Assembly (NCBI GenBank): GCA_050949085.1 | Contig: JBMNFB010000001.1 | Span: 620,001 to 684,000, forward strand | Length of the DNA: 64,000 nt | Direction: 5' to 3' | From: JBMNFB01 sp050949085 | GTDB taxonomy: Bacteria; Bacillota; UBA994; UBA5500 | Shown: positions 1 through 9,005 of the stretch, one piece after another | Numbering within the stretch: the stretch's first letter is position 1 | Layout: every line of letters starts with the position of its first letter | Translations under genes and position numbers: made by a program | Notes under the pieces: generated by a model | The model's database searches: none | What the model was told of the DNA's origin: nothing | The model's input: the letters and a program-made list of their open reading frames with translations, nothing else

Positions 1-744
1 CGACTGTACCTGGCCGATCCGGGGGCGGTCAGTTCGATCGCCTGGCGCAAGCTGAAGAATATGCTGCGCGAGTGCGGAACCCACCAGATCGACAGTGAAC
101 TGGGTAAGGCCCTTTACGCCGTGCGGCATAATCAGCTGTTGTTCTACTGGTCCGACCAGGCAGAGCGCTGGCTGCTGCCGCCCGAAGAGATGGCCCAGCT
201 GGACTTCCTGGTGCTGCATGAGAGTTACTATCCCTTGGTGGCGGCTGAACTGCGCGGCTTCACGCTGGATGTCACCTATCCACTCTTTTATGATCACTCG
301 CGACCGTTCACCCGCAGACTTAGCACCCTCTATCGCCTGGTTCCTTTTGACTTTGGACAGAGCAGCGACTTTGCCGCCGCTGCCGAGATCATCAATCGAA
401 CGAATTCTGGTTACCTGGTTTCCCCTCAAAGGCTCCGCCGTTGGACTGAGGAGCAAGGTTTCGATCCATCCCTCTGGGTATTCGCCAAAGAGCCATGCTC
501 GGACGCTGCGGTGGGAATTGCTATCAGCTGCTACGATCCCGAGCTGCAGGAGACCGATCTGGACTGGTTCTTCGTTCATCCTGATCATCAGGGACAGGGC
601 GTTGGGCGCCTGCTGGTGGAAGAAACTCTGGCCCGCTGCCTGCCTAAGTCTCATCTGGTGAGGGTGAGCGGCATCGCCGACGAGTTCTACCTGAAGTGTG
701 GTTTTCAGCGTCACCACAAGTGGATTATCCTGCGACGTGAATAG
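1..744 (+). CDS. GNAT-family N-acetyltransferase, 5' partial
   Basis: The reading frame is open from the first base, and the first in-frame ATG (61) has no ribosome binding site, so the gene almost certainly begins upstream of the window. The visible 247 residues end in a typical GNAT acetyl-CoA fold: an acidic strand, then VHPDHQGQGVGRLL, which matches the motif A pattern Q/R-x-x-G-x-G/A, and a C-terminal FYLKCGFQ segment seen in many GNATs. The family moves an acetyl group from acetyl-CoA to an amine; the substrate cannot be read here. The N-terminal half is an unassigned domain. A large stem-loop follows the stop codon, and the next gene is convergent. Confidence 0.75.
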   Translation, partial: RLYLADPGAVSSIAWRKLKNMLRECGTHQIDSELGKALYAVRHNQLLFYWSDQAERWLLPPEEMAQLDFLVLHESYYPLVAAELRGFTLDVTYPLFYDHSRPFTRRLSTLYRLVPFDFGQSSDFAAAAEIINRTNSGYLVSPQRLRRWTEEQGFDPSLWVFAKEPCSDAAVGIAISCYDPELQETDLDWFFVHPDHQGQGVGRLLVEETLARCLPKSHLVRVSGIADEFYLKCGFQRHHKWIILRRE

Positions 745-747
745 AGG

Positions 748-808
748 AAGGCGTGCTCCCGGTGCGTCGGGCAACTGAGCAGCTTCCCGCGCCTCATCAG
801 CACGCCTT
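748..808. repeat. Large intergenic stem-loop, GGCGTGCT type
   Basis: Perfect 10-base arms (AAGGCGTGCT at 748-757 and AGCACGCCTT at 799-808) enclose 41 bases that can form a smaller CCCG/CGGG hairpin. The element lies between convergent 3' ends, so it may terminate transcription, though no clear T-run follows on either strand. Similar arms occur at 8011-8048 and 22755-22820. Confidence 0.55.
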
Positions 809-828
809 AACCAATACCTATTGCCTGA

Positions 829-2157
829 TTACTTGGTGACCACCCGCAAACCGTCGACTACGACCGCGGGGATCCGGCGTGCGCCGCTTTCACCGCCGCC
901 GCTCCAGTGAGCCTCCCTGCCGATGGCGCGGATCTGCCGTAACGCCTGGAAGACGCTGCCGGAGAGCATGGCGTTCTTGATCCGCCCCACGACCTGCCCC
1001 TGACGCACCAGGTAGCCCAGTTGGATCGTCACCGAGAATTCACCGCTAGGATTGAAGCCTGGGGTTCCTGAGATCTGATCCACGATCACTCCATTCCCCA
1101 TCTCCTGCAGCAACTCTGGGAAACTATATTCGCCCGGCTGCAGGATCACATTGGAGATGTGCGGCCCTGGTAGTGAGTTCAGACGCGCCCCGGACGTGCG
1201 GCCGATCTTCCGCGCATGTCCCGTGCTCTTGGTTCCCGCCCGCGCTGCCGTCTGTAGGTCATACATAAAGCCCTTGATGACCCCGTTCTCAATCAGCGGG
1301 AAGCGTCTCGTCGGCACGCCCTCATCATCTACGACTGCGCTGCTGGGTGCAAACGGCAAGGTGGCGTCGTCGATCAGCGTCAGCTTCTCATCAAACAGCT
1401 GTTGCCCCTGCTGCCCCGCCAGAGGTGAAGTGCCCTGCAGCACATTTCGGCCACTAAAGGCAGCCAGCAACGGACCCAGCGCCACGCTGCTCATCGCCTT
1501 GCTGGTTAACAACACCGGCATCAACCCGCCGGTTAGAGGGGCAATCACGCCCTCGCTCTGCTGTAGGAGGCCGAACGTGGCGTTTACCACAGCCTCCAGG
1601 TCCAGTTCGCTCAAGCGGCTGACGCTGACACCGGCGTGCAGGTTGAGGATATCCTGCCCCCCCACCAGCTCAGCTCCAGTGCCGATACTCAGGTAGAGCG
1701 ACCGAGTCTCTCCCCTGCCACCCGCGGTGTTGACAATTCGCGTCCGGCAGTCGCGCAGTGAGGCGCTGGCCCGAACCATCCAGCCTGGATCCAGGCTGCC
1801 GACCAGCTGCGCCGCCATTTCTACATACCCGGTCAGCTGCTCAGTTGACAGCTGCTCCAGATCAGCATCCACTGCCGGCGCATCGCTTTCGGCGCCCGGC
1901 CAAGCGAGGCTGATATTCCGGCCCAGCTCAGCTGTTGCCAGGGCGGCTTCGACCATCCAGGGGATTGAATCCTCCGTGGTGGCCGTAGCGAAGCCCAGTC
2001 GCCCATCCTTGATCACCCGCAGGGCATAACCACCCAGGTTACGCCAGTTGATCCCCTGTAAGCGTCCCGCGCTGATCGAGACTGACTGATCAGTGGCGTC
2101 AGTATAGTAGACCTCGGCTTCCACGCCGACCGGGAGGAGCTGCAAAATCCTTTCCAT
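829..2157 (-). CDS. tldE: TldE/PmbA-like metallopeptidase subunit
   Basis: 442 residues, of the size and layout of the PmbA/TldE half of the TldD-TldE protease, which trims peptides and helps mature ribosomal peptides such as microcins in other bacteria. The conserved C-terminal core is visible, including VDDEGVPTRRFPLIENG and the GTKSTGHARK stretch before the final beta domain. The TldE subunit lacks the HExxxH zinc motif, and none is seen here. The ATG start lies one base after the tldD stop, and its AGGAGGG ribosome binding site is inside the tldD 3' end. The two are therefore one operon and probably translationally coupled. Confidence 0.9.
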   Translation of the reverse strand: MERILQLLPVGVEAEVYYTDATDQSVSISAGRLQGINWRNLGGYALRVIKDGRLGFATATTEDSIPWMVEAALATAELGRNISLAWPGAESDAPAVDADLEQLSTEQLTGYVEMAAQLVGSLDPGWMVRASASLRDCRTRIVNTAGGRGETRSLYLSIGTGAELVGGQDILNLHAGVSVSRLSELDLEAVVNATFGLLQQSEGVIAPLTGGLMPVLLTSKAMSSVALGPLLAAFSGRNVLQGTSPLAGQQGQQLFDEKLTLIDDATLPFAPSSAVVDDEGVPTRRFPLIENGVIKGFMYDLQTAARAGTKSTGHARKIGRTSGARLNSLPGPHISNVILQPGEYSFPELLQEMGNGVIVDQISGTPGFNPSGEFSVTIQLGYLVRQGQVVGRIKNAMLSGSVFQALRQIRAIGREAHWSGGGESGARRIPAVVVDGLRVVTK

Positions 2158-2158
2158 T

Positions 2159-3520
2159 CTATTTCCCTCCTACTACCACATTGCGAATGCGAACGCTGGG
2201 ACCACCCATGCCAGCCGGGATCATCGCCTGGCCTCCCTTGCCGCAGGTGCCAAAGCGCCAGACGAAATCGTCGCCGACGGCATCAATGTTGCGGAGTGTT
2301 TCGAACAGGTTGCCCATCATCACCACACCCCGCACCCGCTCGGCGATCTGACCATCGCGAATCATGAACGCCTCCTGGGCGGCAAACGTAAACATCTCTT
2401 TCATGGTGGTTCCGCCGCGGGTACCGCGGATATACAGGCCCAGCGGGACATCCTTGATCATGTCCTCAAACTTGCTTTCGCCCGGCTCGATACATGTGTT
2501 GGTCATGCGCACTATGGGTGGATATTGATAGTTGATTGCCCGGGCGTTGCCGGTTACTGGCTCGCCCATAGTGCCTGCCGTCTCTCGAGAATGCAGCCGG
2601 CCGGTCAGTATCCCTTCCTTGATCAGGTAAATCTTGCCGGCAGGGGTGCCTTCGTCGTCATAGTGATATGATCCATGGAGGCCCGGGGTAGCCGCACCGT
2701 CACTCACTGTCAGGATTGGTGAACCGAAGCGGGTGCCCAACGTCATTACTTGCTTCAGCTGTTCATTCTCATAAATGCCATCCGACTCGCTGAGGTGGCC
2801 GAAGGCCTCATGGATGAACAGGCCAGACATGGATGGATCGAGGACGACTGTATAGACGCCGGCGGGGACAACATCTGCCTGAACCATCTCCACCACTCGC
2901 TCCACAGCCAACCTGATCTCGTCGTCACGCCCGAGCAGGTCGTTATAGCCTGAGACTGAACGGAAGCTGGTACCATACGTCTCGAGAACTCCTTTATGTC
3001 GGGCGACCACGGAGAATCCTGCGCTGAGATAACACTTCTCCTGCTCAATATCAGCGCCGTCCGAGTTGACATAATAGCGCCTCTGAAAGATGTCCTGGTA
3101 GGTGCTGAGCACATTGACAATGAACGGGTGAGCGCCGATGGCCAGATCAGCATAACGCCTGACCATCGCCAGCTTATCAGCCATACTGATCTCCCGGGGG
3201 TCGCCGTCCAGCACTGCCCGCCTGGTATCTACGACCGGCTCAACCTGAGCCAGGGATCGCGGCTTGCCGGCAGCCAGCCTGGCCTGCGCAATAGCCCGCT
3301 CCACCCACTCGTCCAGCCTTTCAACATCGTTGAAGGCCACAAAGCCCCAACCTCCATTAACCAGCGCCCGTACGTTCCCTACCCGATTCCTGACCTGAGA
3401 AATCTCGTTGACTTCCTTGGCAGACAGCGCAAACGTGGTGATATCCTCTTCTTCAAAGCGGATCTCCAGCCAGTCTGCGACCTTGCCCTGCAGCGCTGCT
3501 CTTAGTCGCTGACGCATCAT
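2159..3520 (-). CDS. tldD: TldD metallopeptidase, catalytic subunit
   Basis: 453 residues, matching the usual TldD length. The zinc-binding HExxxH motif is intact as HEAFGH at about residues 237-242, followed by the LSESDG segment typical of TldD. TldD forms a heterodimer with TldE, encoded next, and cleaves unfolded peptides inside the complex. The ATG at 3520 is preferred to a further-upstream in-frame ATG (3664) because GGGAGGG lies five bases before it; the second ATG at 3517 is also possible. The roughly 225 bases upstream hold no gene. No natural-product precursor peptide was seen nearby, so a housekeeping or unknown peptide substrate is the simplest reading. Confidence 0.93.
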   Translation of the reverse strand: MMRQRLRAALQGKVADWLEIRFEEEDITTFALSAKEVNEISQVRNRVGNVRALVNGGWGFVAFNDVERLDEWVERAIAQARLAAGKPRSLAQVEPVVDTRRAVLDGDPREISMADKLAMVRRYADLAIGAHPFIVNVLSTYQDIFQRRYYVNSDGADIEQEKCYLSAGFSVVARHKGVLETYGTSFRSVSGYNDLLGRDDEIRLAVERVVEMVQADVVPAGVYTVVLDPSMSGLFIHEAFGHLSESDGIYENEQLKQVMTLGTRFGSPILTVSDGAATPGLHGSYHYDDEGTPAGKIYLIKEGILTGRLHSRETAGTMGEPVTGNARAINYQYPPIVRMTNTCIEPGESKFEDMIKDVPLGLYIRGTRGGTTMKEMFTFAAQEAFMIRDGQIAERVRGVVMMGNLFETLRNIDAVGDDFVWRFGTCGKGGQAMIPAGMGGPSVRIRNVVVGGK

Positions 3521-3745
3521 CTTTTCCCTCCCTGATTTGCCATTCACTGAACAGATTCGCCTGTCAAAATAGTTATCCTGCCAGTGAGCAGGAAAATATG
3601 GCCTCATCGCTTGGAAGGGACTGGCCGACACGGATTCCGGTAAAGGGGCAAGCAAACAGGGCATCGGCGGGAGTTAGCTGGGAAAAATCCAGTCACTCCG
3701 GGCCATGCCCTGTATCCATACGCCCCATATGGGTTCCAGACGAGC

Positions 3746-4831
3746 TTAGCGGCCGTAGTATTGGCCTTCGACGATCTCTGTATAGACGGTGAAGGGGAAC
3801 TGGCTGCCGTCCGCAAATTCAGCTGTCCCCTGGAAGGCAGCCACCGGCTGTAGGGCGACCTGCCCATCGTCAGCGTAGGTCAGCACGTATCCCACCTCTA
3901 CCGATTCAATATACCCTTGGCCAGGCAGCACTTCGCCTACCGGGAACGGCAATTGGTGATAATCGATGACCAGTACGCCGTTGCCAGCCAGCAAGTCGTC
4001 AACTGCCGCCTCCAACGCCCGTGTTGGGTACTGGCTCGTCCCTGCCAGATCACGGGGCCAGATCCAGCCAGCTGAAGTCACTGTGTTATCAGCCGCCAGC
4101 ACCACATTGACAAACGGCGCAATGCTGACCTGGTTATCGATATCCTTGCGGACGAACCTCACCGATGCCTGGTAGTAACCTTCCTCTTCGGGCAACACGA
4201 TGGATTGCAGCCGAACCTCTTCAGGCTGAACGCCGATTTTCGGCAGAAATGCCAACGCTGCCTCCAGAACATCCGCTTTACTATGTCGGCCGGGTTCTGC
4301 CGGCACTGGGGCCAAATAGCTGTAATAACCCTGAGGGAAGCCCATCACCATACCAGTCTCATCATCGCCGATCCGCTGGATAACGCCATCCTGCCAGGCC
4401 TCGGTGACAACTTCGCCGCTGACTCCCAGTCCCGCAGCAACTTCCTGGACTGTTTCCGCCGAAACCCCGAAGGGAGCATACCAGTAGGCGGTAACCTCCC
4501 TGGGCAAAGTCCCTAAGTTTTGCCCTAGGCTATACTCAAGTTCAACGGCGAAACCAGGCCCGCCAGACGCCCCTTGTATCTCTGGCCCGGTGCTGGCCAG
4601 CGGCGGCAAGGTGGCTGGCGAATGGAAGTCAGGCCAGAGCAGATATCCCAGGGACACGAGCAGGGCAGCTGCAACGGCCATCCAGCCCACAAACAGACTC
4701 CGTCTTGGTCTCCTGACCTGTTGTGCATCTGTCAATTTGTACTTCAACCCCTCTCTAAACTGCCGCGGTGCCCTTACAGGCGATAGCGCCTGTTTCACAT
4801 CGTCCTCGAGGTCCGTCTTCCGCTGCTTCAT
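3746..4831 (-). CDS. Single-pass membrane protein, probable anti-sigma factor
   Basis: 361 residues with a charged cytoplasmic N-terminus (about 45 residues, including an RRPRR stop signal), one transmembrane segment (about residues 47-66) and a large extracytoplasmic domain with no motif I recognise. The ATG overlaps the stop codon of the ECF sigma gene in an ATGA arrangement, so the two are coupled. Membrane proteins encoded directly after an ECF sigma factor usually bind and inhibit it until an external signal arrives, and that role is inferred from position and topology. No zinc-finger anti-sigma motif (HxxxCxxC) is present. The extracytoplasmic part would be the sensor. Confidence 0.65.
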   Translation of the reverse strand: MKQRKTDLEDDVKQALSPVRAPRQFREGLKYKLTDAQQVRRPRRSLFVGWMAVAAALLVSLGYLLWPDFHSPATLPPLASTGPEIQGASGGPGFAVELEYSLGQNLGTLPREVTAYWYAPFGVSAETVQEVAAGLGVSGEVVTEAWQDGVIQRIGDDETGMVMGFPQGYYSYLAPVPAEPGRHSKADVLEAALAFLPKIGVQPEEVRLQSIVLPEEEGYYQASVRFVRKDIDNQVSIAPFVNVVLAADNTVTSAGWIWPRDLAGTSQYPTRALEAAVDDLLAGNGVLVIDYHQLPFPVGEVLPGQGYIESVEVGYVLTYADDGQVALQPVAAFQGTAEFADGSQFPFTVYTEIVEGQYYGR

Positions 4832-5382
4832 CTCACTTCACCCCATTTGCGCAGATTCTCCAAAGCTCGGTACTGCAGACTGCTAACCGCGGTAGGGCTG
4901 CGGCCGGTGATGGCGGCGATCTCCTGGTTCTTCATCCCCAGCGAATACTTGAGAATGATAACCTCGCGCTGAGCATCCGGAAGCTGTGCGATCAGCTGGC
5001 GCAGCCAGGCCGCCTCATCCTGCTTGATCGCCGCCTGCTCCGGCCCATCATCAGCCTCTAGCTGCAGGGTTTCCGGGAGCGCCACCACCTTGCGGCGTGC
5101 CCGGTAAGCGTCGATCATCTGGTTATGAGCGATACGCAACAGCCAGGCACGGAAGCCACCGCCCCTGCTGCGAAACTTACCCACGCGGTTCAGTGCTTGC
5201 AGGAACGATGCTGAGACTACATCCTCTGTCAGACTGTGATCGTTAGATCGATAGTAGATATACGTGTAAACCTGATCAACATAACGTTCGTACAGCTCAG
5301 CAAAGGCGGCCGGCTCCCGGCCGGAGAGTGCAGCCAGTTGCTCATCGCTGAGATCTGCATAGTTTCGCCCGCGGGTCGACAA
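4828..5382 (-). CDS. ECF-family RNA polymerase sigma factor
   Basis: 184 residues with sigma region 2 (AFAELYERYVDQVYTYIYYR through FRAWLLRIAHNQMIDAYR) and region 4 (LPDAQREVIILKYSLGMKNQ, then EIAAITGRSPTAVSSLQYRA). It directs RNA polymerase to a small regulon. A TTG at 5382 is taken as start because GGGAGG precedes it by seven bases and homology begins just after; no upstream candidate has comparable support. It is co-transcribed with the membrane protein downstream, and a divergent secreted protein (5654) is a plausible target. The region-4 helix reads as intact, so the protein should be functional. Confidence 0.92.
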   Translation of the reverse strand: MSTRGRNYADLSDEQLAALSGREPAAFAELYERYVDQVYTYIYYRSNDHSLTEDVVSASFLQALNRVGKFRSRGGGFRAWLLRIAHNQMIDAYRARRKVVALPETLQLEADDGPEQAAIKQDEAAWLRQLIAQLPDAQREVIILKYSLGMKNQEIAAITGRSPTAVSSLQYRALENLRKWGEVR

Positions 5383-5439
5383 GCGTGTTCCTCCCTTCTG
5401 TCTGATCAGACAAACGAGCTCTCTCAGGGGAGCTTCACC

Positions 5440-5469
5440 TTTATAACGTTTGAGCGGTTGATTTGTCAC
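5440..5469 (-). promoter_or_regulatory. Candidate promoter of the sigma/anti-sigma operon
   Basis: On the minus strand GTGACA (5469-5464) is followed after 18 bases by TATAAA (5445-5440). These match the housekeeping -35 and -10 boxes at five of six positions each. Transcription would begin about 50 bases before the sigma gene. Confidence 0.45.
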
Positions 5470-5653
5470 GCCCACTCTCGGTACTATTCCCTGTCCTCTT
5501 TTCTCCAATAAGGCCAAGGCAGACAAGGGAGCGTGGCTGCCGGCGTTGAACTAAGAGGGTACAAGCTGATAGTTGCTGCGGAACACTCGCTATTGTTGAA
5601 GCCGGCAAGCCGGAGGGCTTGCGGGAGTAACACTTATCTAAGGTGGTGTCGAT

Positions 5654-8005
5654 GTGCAACCAACCAGACCTTTGCTCTTTCTGGCAGTGATCAGCCTCTG
5701 CCTGGCGCTGTTTCCCGCCCCGGCTCTGGCGGAACAGCAGGCAGCCAACGGTTCTCCGGGCTTTATCCCGGCCAGGGACTTCACTGCCAGCACAGGGTGG
5801 CTTGATGGGGAGTATGTCTATCTCAGCACAACAGACGGTCAACTGGAGACCTATGATCTCGCTACCCTAACACTTCTCGATAGGCTGCCGCTGGACGCTC
5901 CTCTGTGCAGTTTGACTAAGGTGGCTGAGAGCCAGCTATTGGGGGTGACCGCAACAGGCATACTCTATGCATTCGAACTCAAGGACGAGGTGCCCTCGAT
6001 CAGATATGTGCGCCGGCTGGGCACCGAATCCCCGGGCAGCGCGCCGCTCCAGCTGGCGCCCGATACAGTCACTTTCATCAGCGGTGACACAGCCACTACC
6101 CGCAGCCTGGCGACTGGGCTTGAGGTTGGGCAGACTGAGATTCCGGGCCTGGTGGGGCGTCAATACGCGCAAGTTGCCGCCGGCCGCTTGGTTCTCTTCC
6201 GGCAGAGCCTAGAAGCAACAACGACGGAACTCCTGGTCTACGCCCCACAAGGGGAAGAGGAACTGACAGTAGTGCCCGGGGTAAGCCTGGTTCAGCCTGC
6301 CTTCTGGGCCGAGCAAGAGTTGCTCTACTTTGTCGCTGCAGACAGAGAGGTCAAGCAGCTGCATCTAGCGTCAGGCGAGGTTAGTTCGGTCTTAGCGACG
6401 GAGGAAGACATTGAACGCCTGACGCTGGTGGAGGACGGCCTGCTTGTCCACCAGGGTGGCAGGTTAGCCCTGATGGATCTCCAGAGTGGGCGAATTGTGC
6501 ACGAGTTTGCGGCCCCCGCGGCTGGCCCATCCTATCCCAGCGCTACGGGCCGTTTCTGGCACGTAAACCCACGCGGCATCAACCTCTGGGGCGACAACGA
6601 GCTGGCCTGGGGTGCTGAGTTCGCCGGTGATGAGACGGCTGCCCTACTGGCTGATAGTGCCGGGCATCTCCTGGTGCGCGTACATCAGCAGGCCCTACGT
6701 CTCTTCCAGGCCACTGACAATCGTCTGGCCCATCTCGCGCTGCAGCCGGGGCAATCGTTACTCCTGCGCTACCAGCAGGTCGAATTTGGCCCGCTGAGCT
6801 GGAGTTGCGTTGTGCACAACCGCGACACGCAGCTGCAGCTGTCGCTAGGCGTGTTTCATCGAAGCGAACCCGAGGCAGAGTTGGCTCAGTTGGCGACGCA
6901 ATCCTGCGAGCTTACCGCAACCAGCTACCTGGAAGGGATTTCGCCGGGGGAAATCCTCATACTCCTATCCCCTATGCCCGTCGCGGAGGCTGGCCAGCAC
7001 CCCAGCCACGCTGGACAAATCCGCTTCAGTATCGCCGTAGGACCACACCTCCTGCCAAACACGGAACGGCCACCGCGGCTGCGCCCGTTGCGCCCCCAGA
7101 TCGGCACCGAGTTGTGGGGAGAGACGGCCGTGTTGTTTGAACTGGAGACCGACCCGTTGATCCCTGTCCATTTCGGCTCCAGCGAAACGCCGGTATTCGC
7201 GGACGAGTCGGGTCAGATCAGTCAGTTGATGCAGCTATCGCCGGCTCTGGTCAATACCCTGACTGCCTATGCCGAGACCCCTGGCGGCCACCTGGCGGCG
7301 GCCACCGTAAACGTAATCAACCACTGGGTACTGGAGCAGCCGCAGCCGGCAGCAACGCTGAGCCGCTACCCGACCATCAGCCTGAACGTTCCCGATGCGT
7401 CGCAAGTGGATACCGATGCATCTATACTCCAGGTGGGGGGAGTCAGGGTGGCGCTGACGGCCGATCTGGTGAACAACCGCATCGTCGGCAGCCCGGACAT
7501 CGCCTTACCTAGCGGAGACCTGTCCGCCAGCCTGTTGCTTTTTGGCAAGTCACCAGCCTCAGCGCCGCCCCTACCTCTGGATCTGTTGCAGTGGCAACTG
7601 CCGGTGGTTGGTGCCCGGCGAGCTGAACTCTGGATTGGCGAACAGAAGGCGTTCATCAACGATGCCGCGGTCAAGCTGGAAACGCCTCCGTATATCGATT
7701 TCACCAGCTCACGGGCCATGGTGCCCTTCCGTTTCGTAGGAGAAGTTGCCGGAGCCAGAGTGACATGGCTAGGAGCGACGCGGCAGGCACGGCTGGAGCT
7801 GGAGGATAACGTCATTGAGCTGACCATCGGCAGCAAGACTGCCTACGTCAACGGGACACCCAGGGCCCTCGATGCTGCCCCCACTATCATCAACGGGCGG
7901 ACAATGGTACCCTATCGGTTTCTGGCTGAGAACCTGGGTGCCCAGGTGCACTGGGATCCGGCGCAGAGCAAGGTGACGGTGAACGTGCCGGCGGCTGCGA
8001 AATAA
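5654..8005 (+). CDS. Secreted propeller-like protein with Cu-amine-oxidase-N-like domains
   Basis: 783 residues starting at a GTG with AGGTGG upstream. A signal peptide (about residues 1-27, ending ALA) directs export. The middle is rich in short beta repeats (ETYDLATLTLLDRLPL and similar) suggesting a beta-propeller. The C-terminal about 110 residues hold two copies of the pattern PYID/PTIINGR-x-MVPxRF, as in the copper-amine-oxidase N-terminal-like domain (PF07833) that Firmicutes often place on cell-surface proteins. It is divergent from the ECF sigma operon, so it may belong to the same envelope response. Its ligand is unknown; no enzymatic motif was found. Confidence 0.75.
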   Translation: MQPTRPLLFLAVISLCLALFPAPALAEQQAANGSPGFIPARDFTASTGWLDGEYVYLSTTDGQLETYDLATLTLLDRLPLDAPLCSLTKVAESQLLGVTATGILYAFELKDEVPSIRYVRRLGTESPGSAPLQLAPDTVTFISGDTATTRSLATGLEVGQTEIPGLVGRQYAQVAAGRLVLFRQSLEATTTELLVYAPQGEEELTVVPGVSLVQPAFWAEQELLYFVAADREVKQLHLASGEVSSVLATEEDIERLTLVEDGLLVHQGGRLALMDLQSGRIVHEFAAPAAGPSYPSATGRFWHVNPRGINLWGDNELAWGAEFAGDETAALLADSAGHLLVRVHQQALRLFQATDNRLAHLALQPGQSLLLRYQQVEFGPLSWSCVVHNRDTQLQLSLGVFHRSEPEAELAQLATQSCELTATSYLEGISPGEILILLSPMPVAEAGQHPSHAGQIRFSIAVGPHLLPNTERPPRLRPLRPQIGTELWGETAVLFELETDPLIPVHFGSSETPVFADESGQISQLMQLSPALVNTLTAYAETPGGHLAAATVNVINHWVLEQPQPAATLSRYPTISLNVPDASQVDTDASILQVGGVRVALTADLVNNRIVGSPDIALPSGDLSASLLLFGKSPASAPPLPLDLLQWQLPVVGARRAELWIGEQKAFINDAAVKLETPPYIDFTSSRAMVPFRFVGEVAGARVTWLGATRQARLELEDNVIELTIGSKTAYVNGTPRALDAAPTIINGRTMVPYRFLAENLGAQVHWDPAQSKVTVNVPAAAK

Positions 8006-8010
8006 AAAGG

Positions 8011-8048
8011 GGCGTATTGCCCTTTGCATCTGCGGGGAGCAATACGCC
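8011..8048 (-). terminator. Stem-loop terminator between convergent genes
   Basis: GGCGTATTGC (8011-8020) pairs perfectly with GCAATACGCC (8039-8048). Read on the minus strand the stem is followed by CCTTTTTATT, a good terminator tail for the leftward membrane-protein gene. The arms resemble those of the elements at 748 and 22755. Confidence 0.65.
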
Positions 8049-8116
8049 TCATTCTAGTTGATCAACCGGAAGGGTTGACGCGCGTTAGTGCAAAAAAAGT
8101 TAGCTGACGCGAGGAA

Positions 8117-8888
8117 CTAGGCCAGGGGCGGGGAGCCCTCTGCCTTCTCCCGTAACTGCTGGTAGAACACACAAGCACTGACCGCAAACACGCTCCCTGC
8201 GTAGCCCCAGATGACAATAGCCGCCAGGTAACCTAGCGGGAAACGCGCTAAGAGGTTAAGGGGGATGCTGAGCAACGCGGTGCAGGCAGCCACTAGCAGC
8301 ATGAAACCGACCAGCTCACCGAGAGAGCCCAGCGCAGTCTCCCACCCTCGCTGAAAAGCGGTCCCCACGCCTAGATCTTCCCGCACCAGTGCCATCATCC
8401 AGAAAAACGTCAACGGGATAATTAGCAGCCAGGCGATGATAAAAAGCGGCCCCAGCATGGCGGATAGTCCGACAACGACGAGTCCCAGAATGAGCAGCAG
8501 TAACCCCACCATGAATACAGCGGCCGAAATAGTGCCGGCAATCATCCCAGAAGGAAGCTGGCTCACGTGTCTCGCCTCGCAGGAGCCCGAAGATGCCGCC
8601 ATACCAGCCACCGGTCAGAAAGGCCCGCAGCGCCATGTAGAGCAGCATCAGCATCAGCCCCGGGCTATCCAGCTCGCCCAGCGGAAGTTGGGGCAGCTCC
8701 AGAATGTCACTCTCATCAGGGATGCCCGCCGGGACAACGAACTTGATGGCGAAGTCTGCCTGGACAAGGGCCACGCTGGAAAAGAACGCAGCCAGAGAGA
8801 ACTCCACCAGCATCACTGCAACGGCAGCCAGCCAGATCCAGCGCTGGTGAGTGATCAAGTCACGTGCTCTGCTCAGGTATACCACCAA
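8117..8888 (-). pseudogene. Multi-pass membrane protein gene with a frameshift
   Basis: Two overlapping minus-strand frames make up one protein. The first (from TTG 8888 or GTG 8885, after GAGGGGGGA) encodes two hydrophobic segments and reaches REPASFWDDCRHYF. It then turns into non-hydrophobic, arginine-rich sequence, exactly where a second frame continues with ISAAVFMVGLLLLILG and two or three more membrane helices down to 8117. Skipping one base between about 8515 and 8535 joins them into a protein of about 255 residues. Either the gene is inactivated or the assembly carries one extra base there. I do not recognise the family with certainty. The leftward terminator at 8011-8048 serves it. 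Confidence 0.6.
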
Positions 8889-9005
8889 CGATCCCCCCTC
8901 AGTTGCTCCGATGTTCCATACGTATTGACGCCGGAAAGGTTGCAGCGATTCGCCAGTGAAATTAGCCCTGATCCTGCCAAGATAGTGACGGAGGTGCGAC
9001 TGATT

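Noticed and set aside
1151..1696. 181-codon plus-strand frame inside tldE
   Set aside because: Complementary shadow of a well-supported gene; no ribosome binding site or family resemblance.
8436..9005. In-frame extension of the metallophosphoesterase by 190 codons
   Set aside because: It runs antisense over the divergent membrane gene, has no ribosome binding site and encodes non-homologous sequence; the gene begins at GTG 9006.
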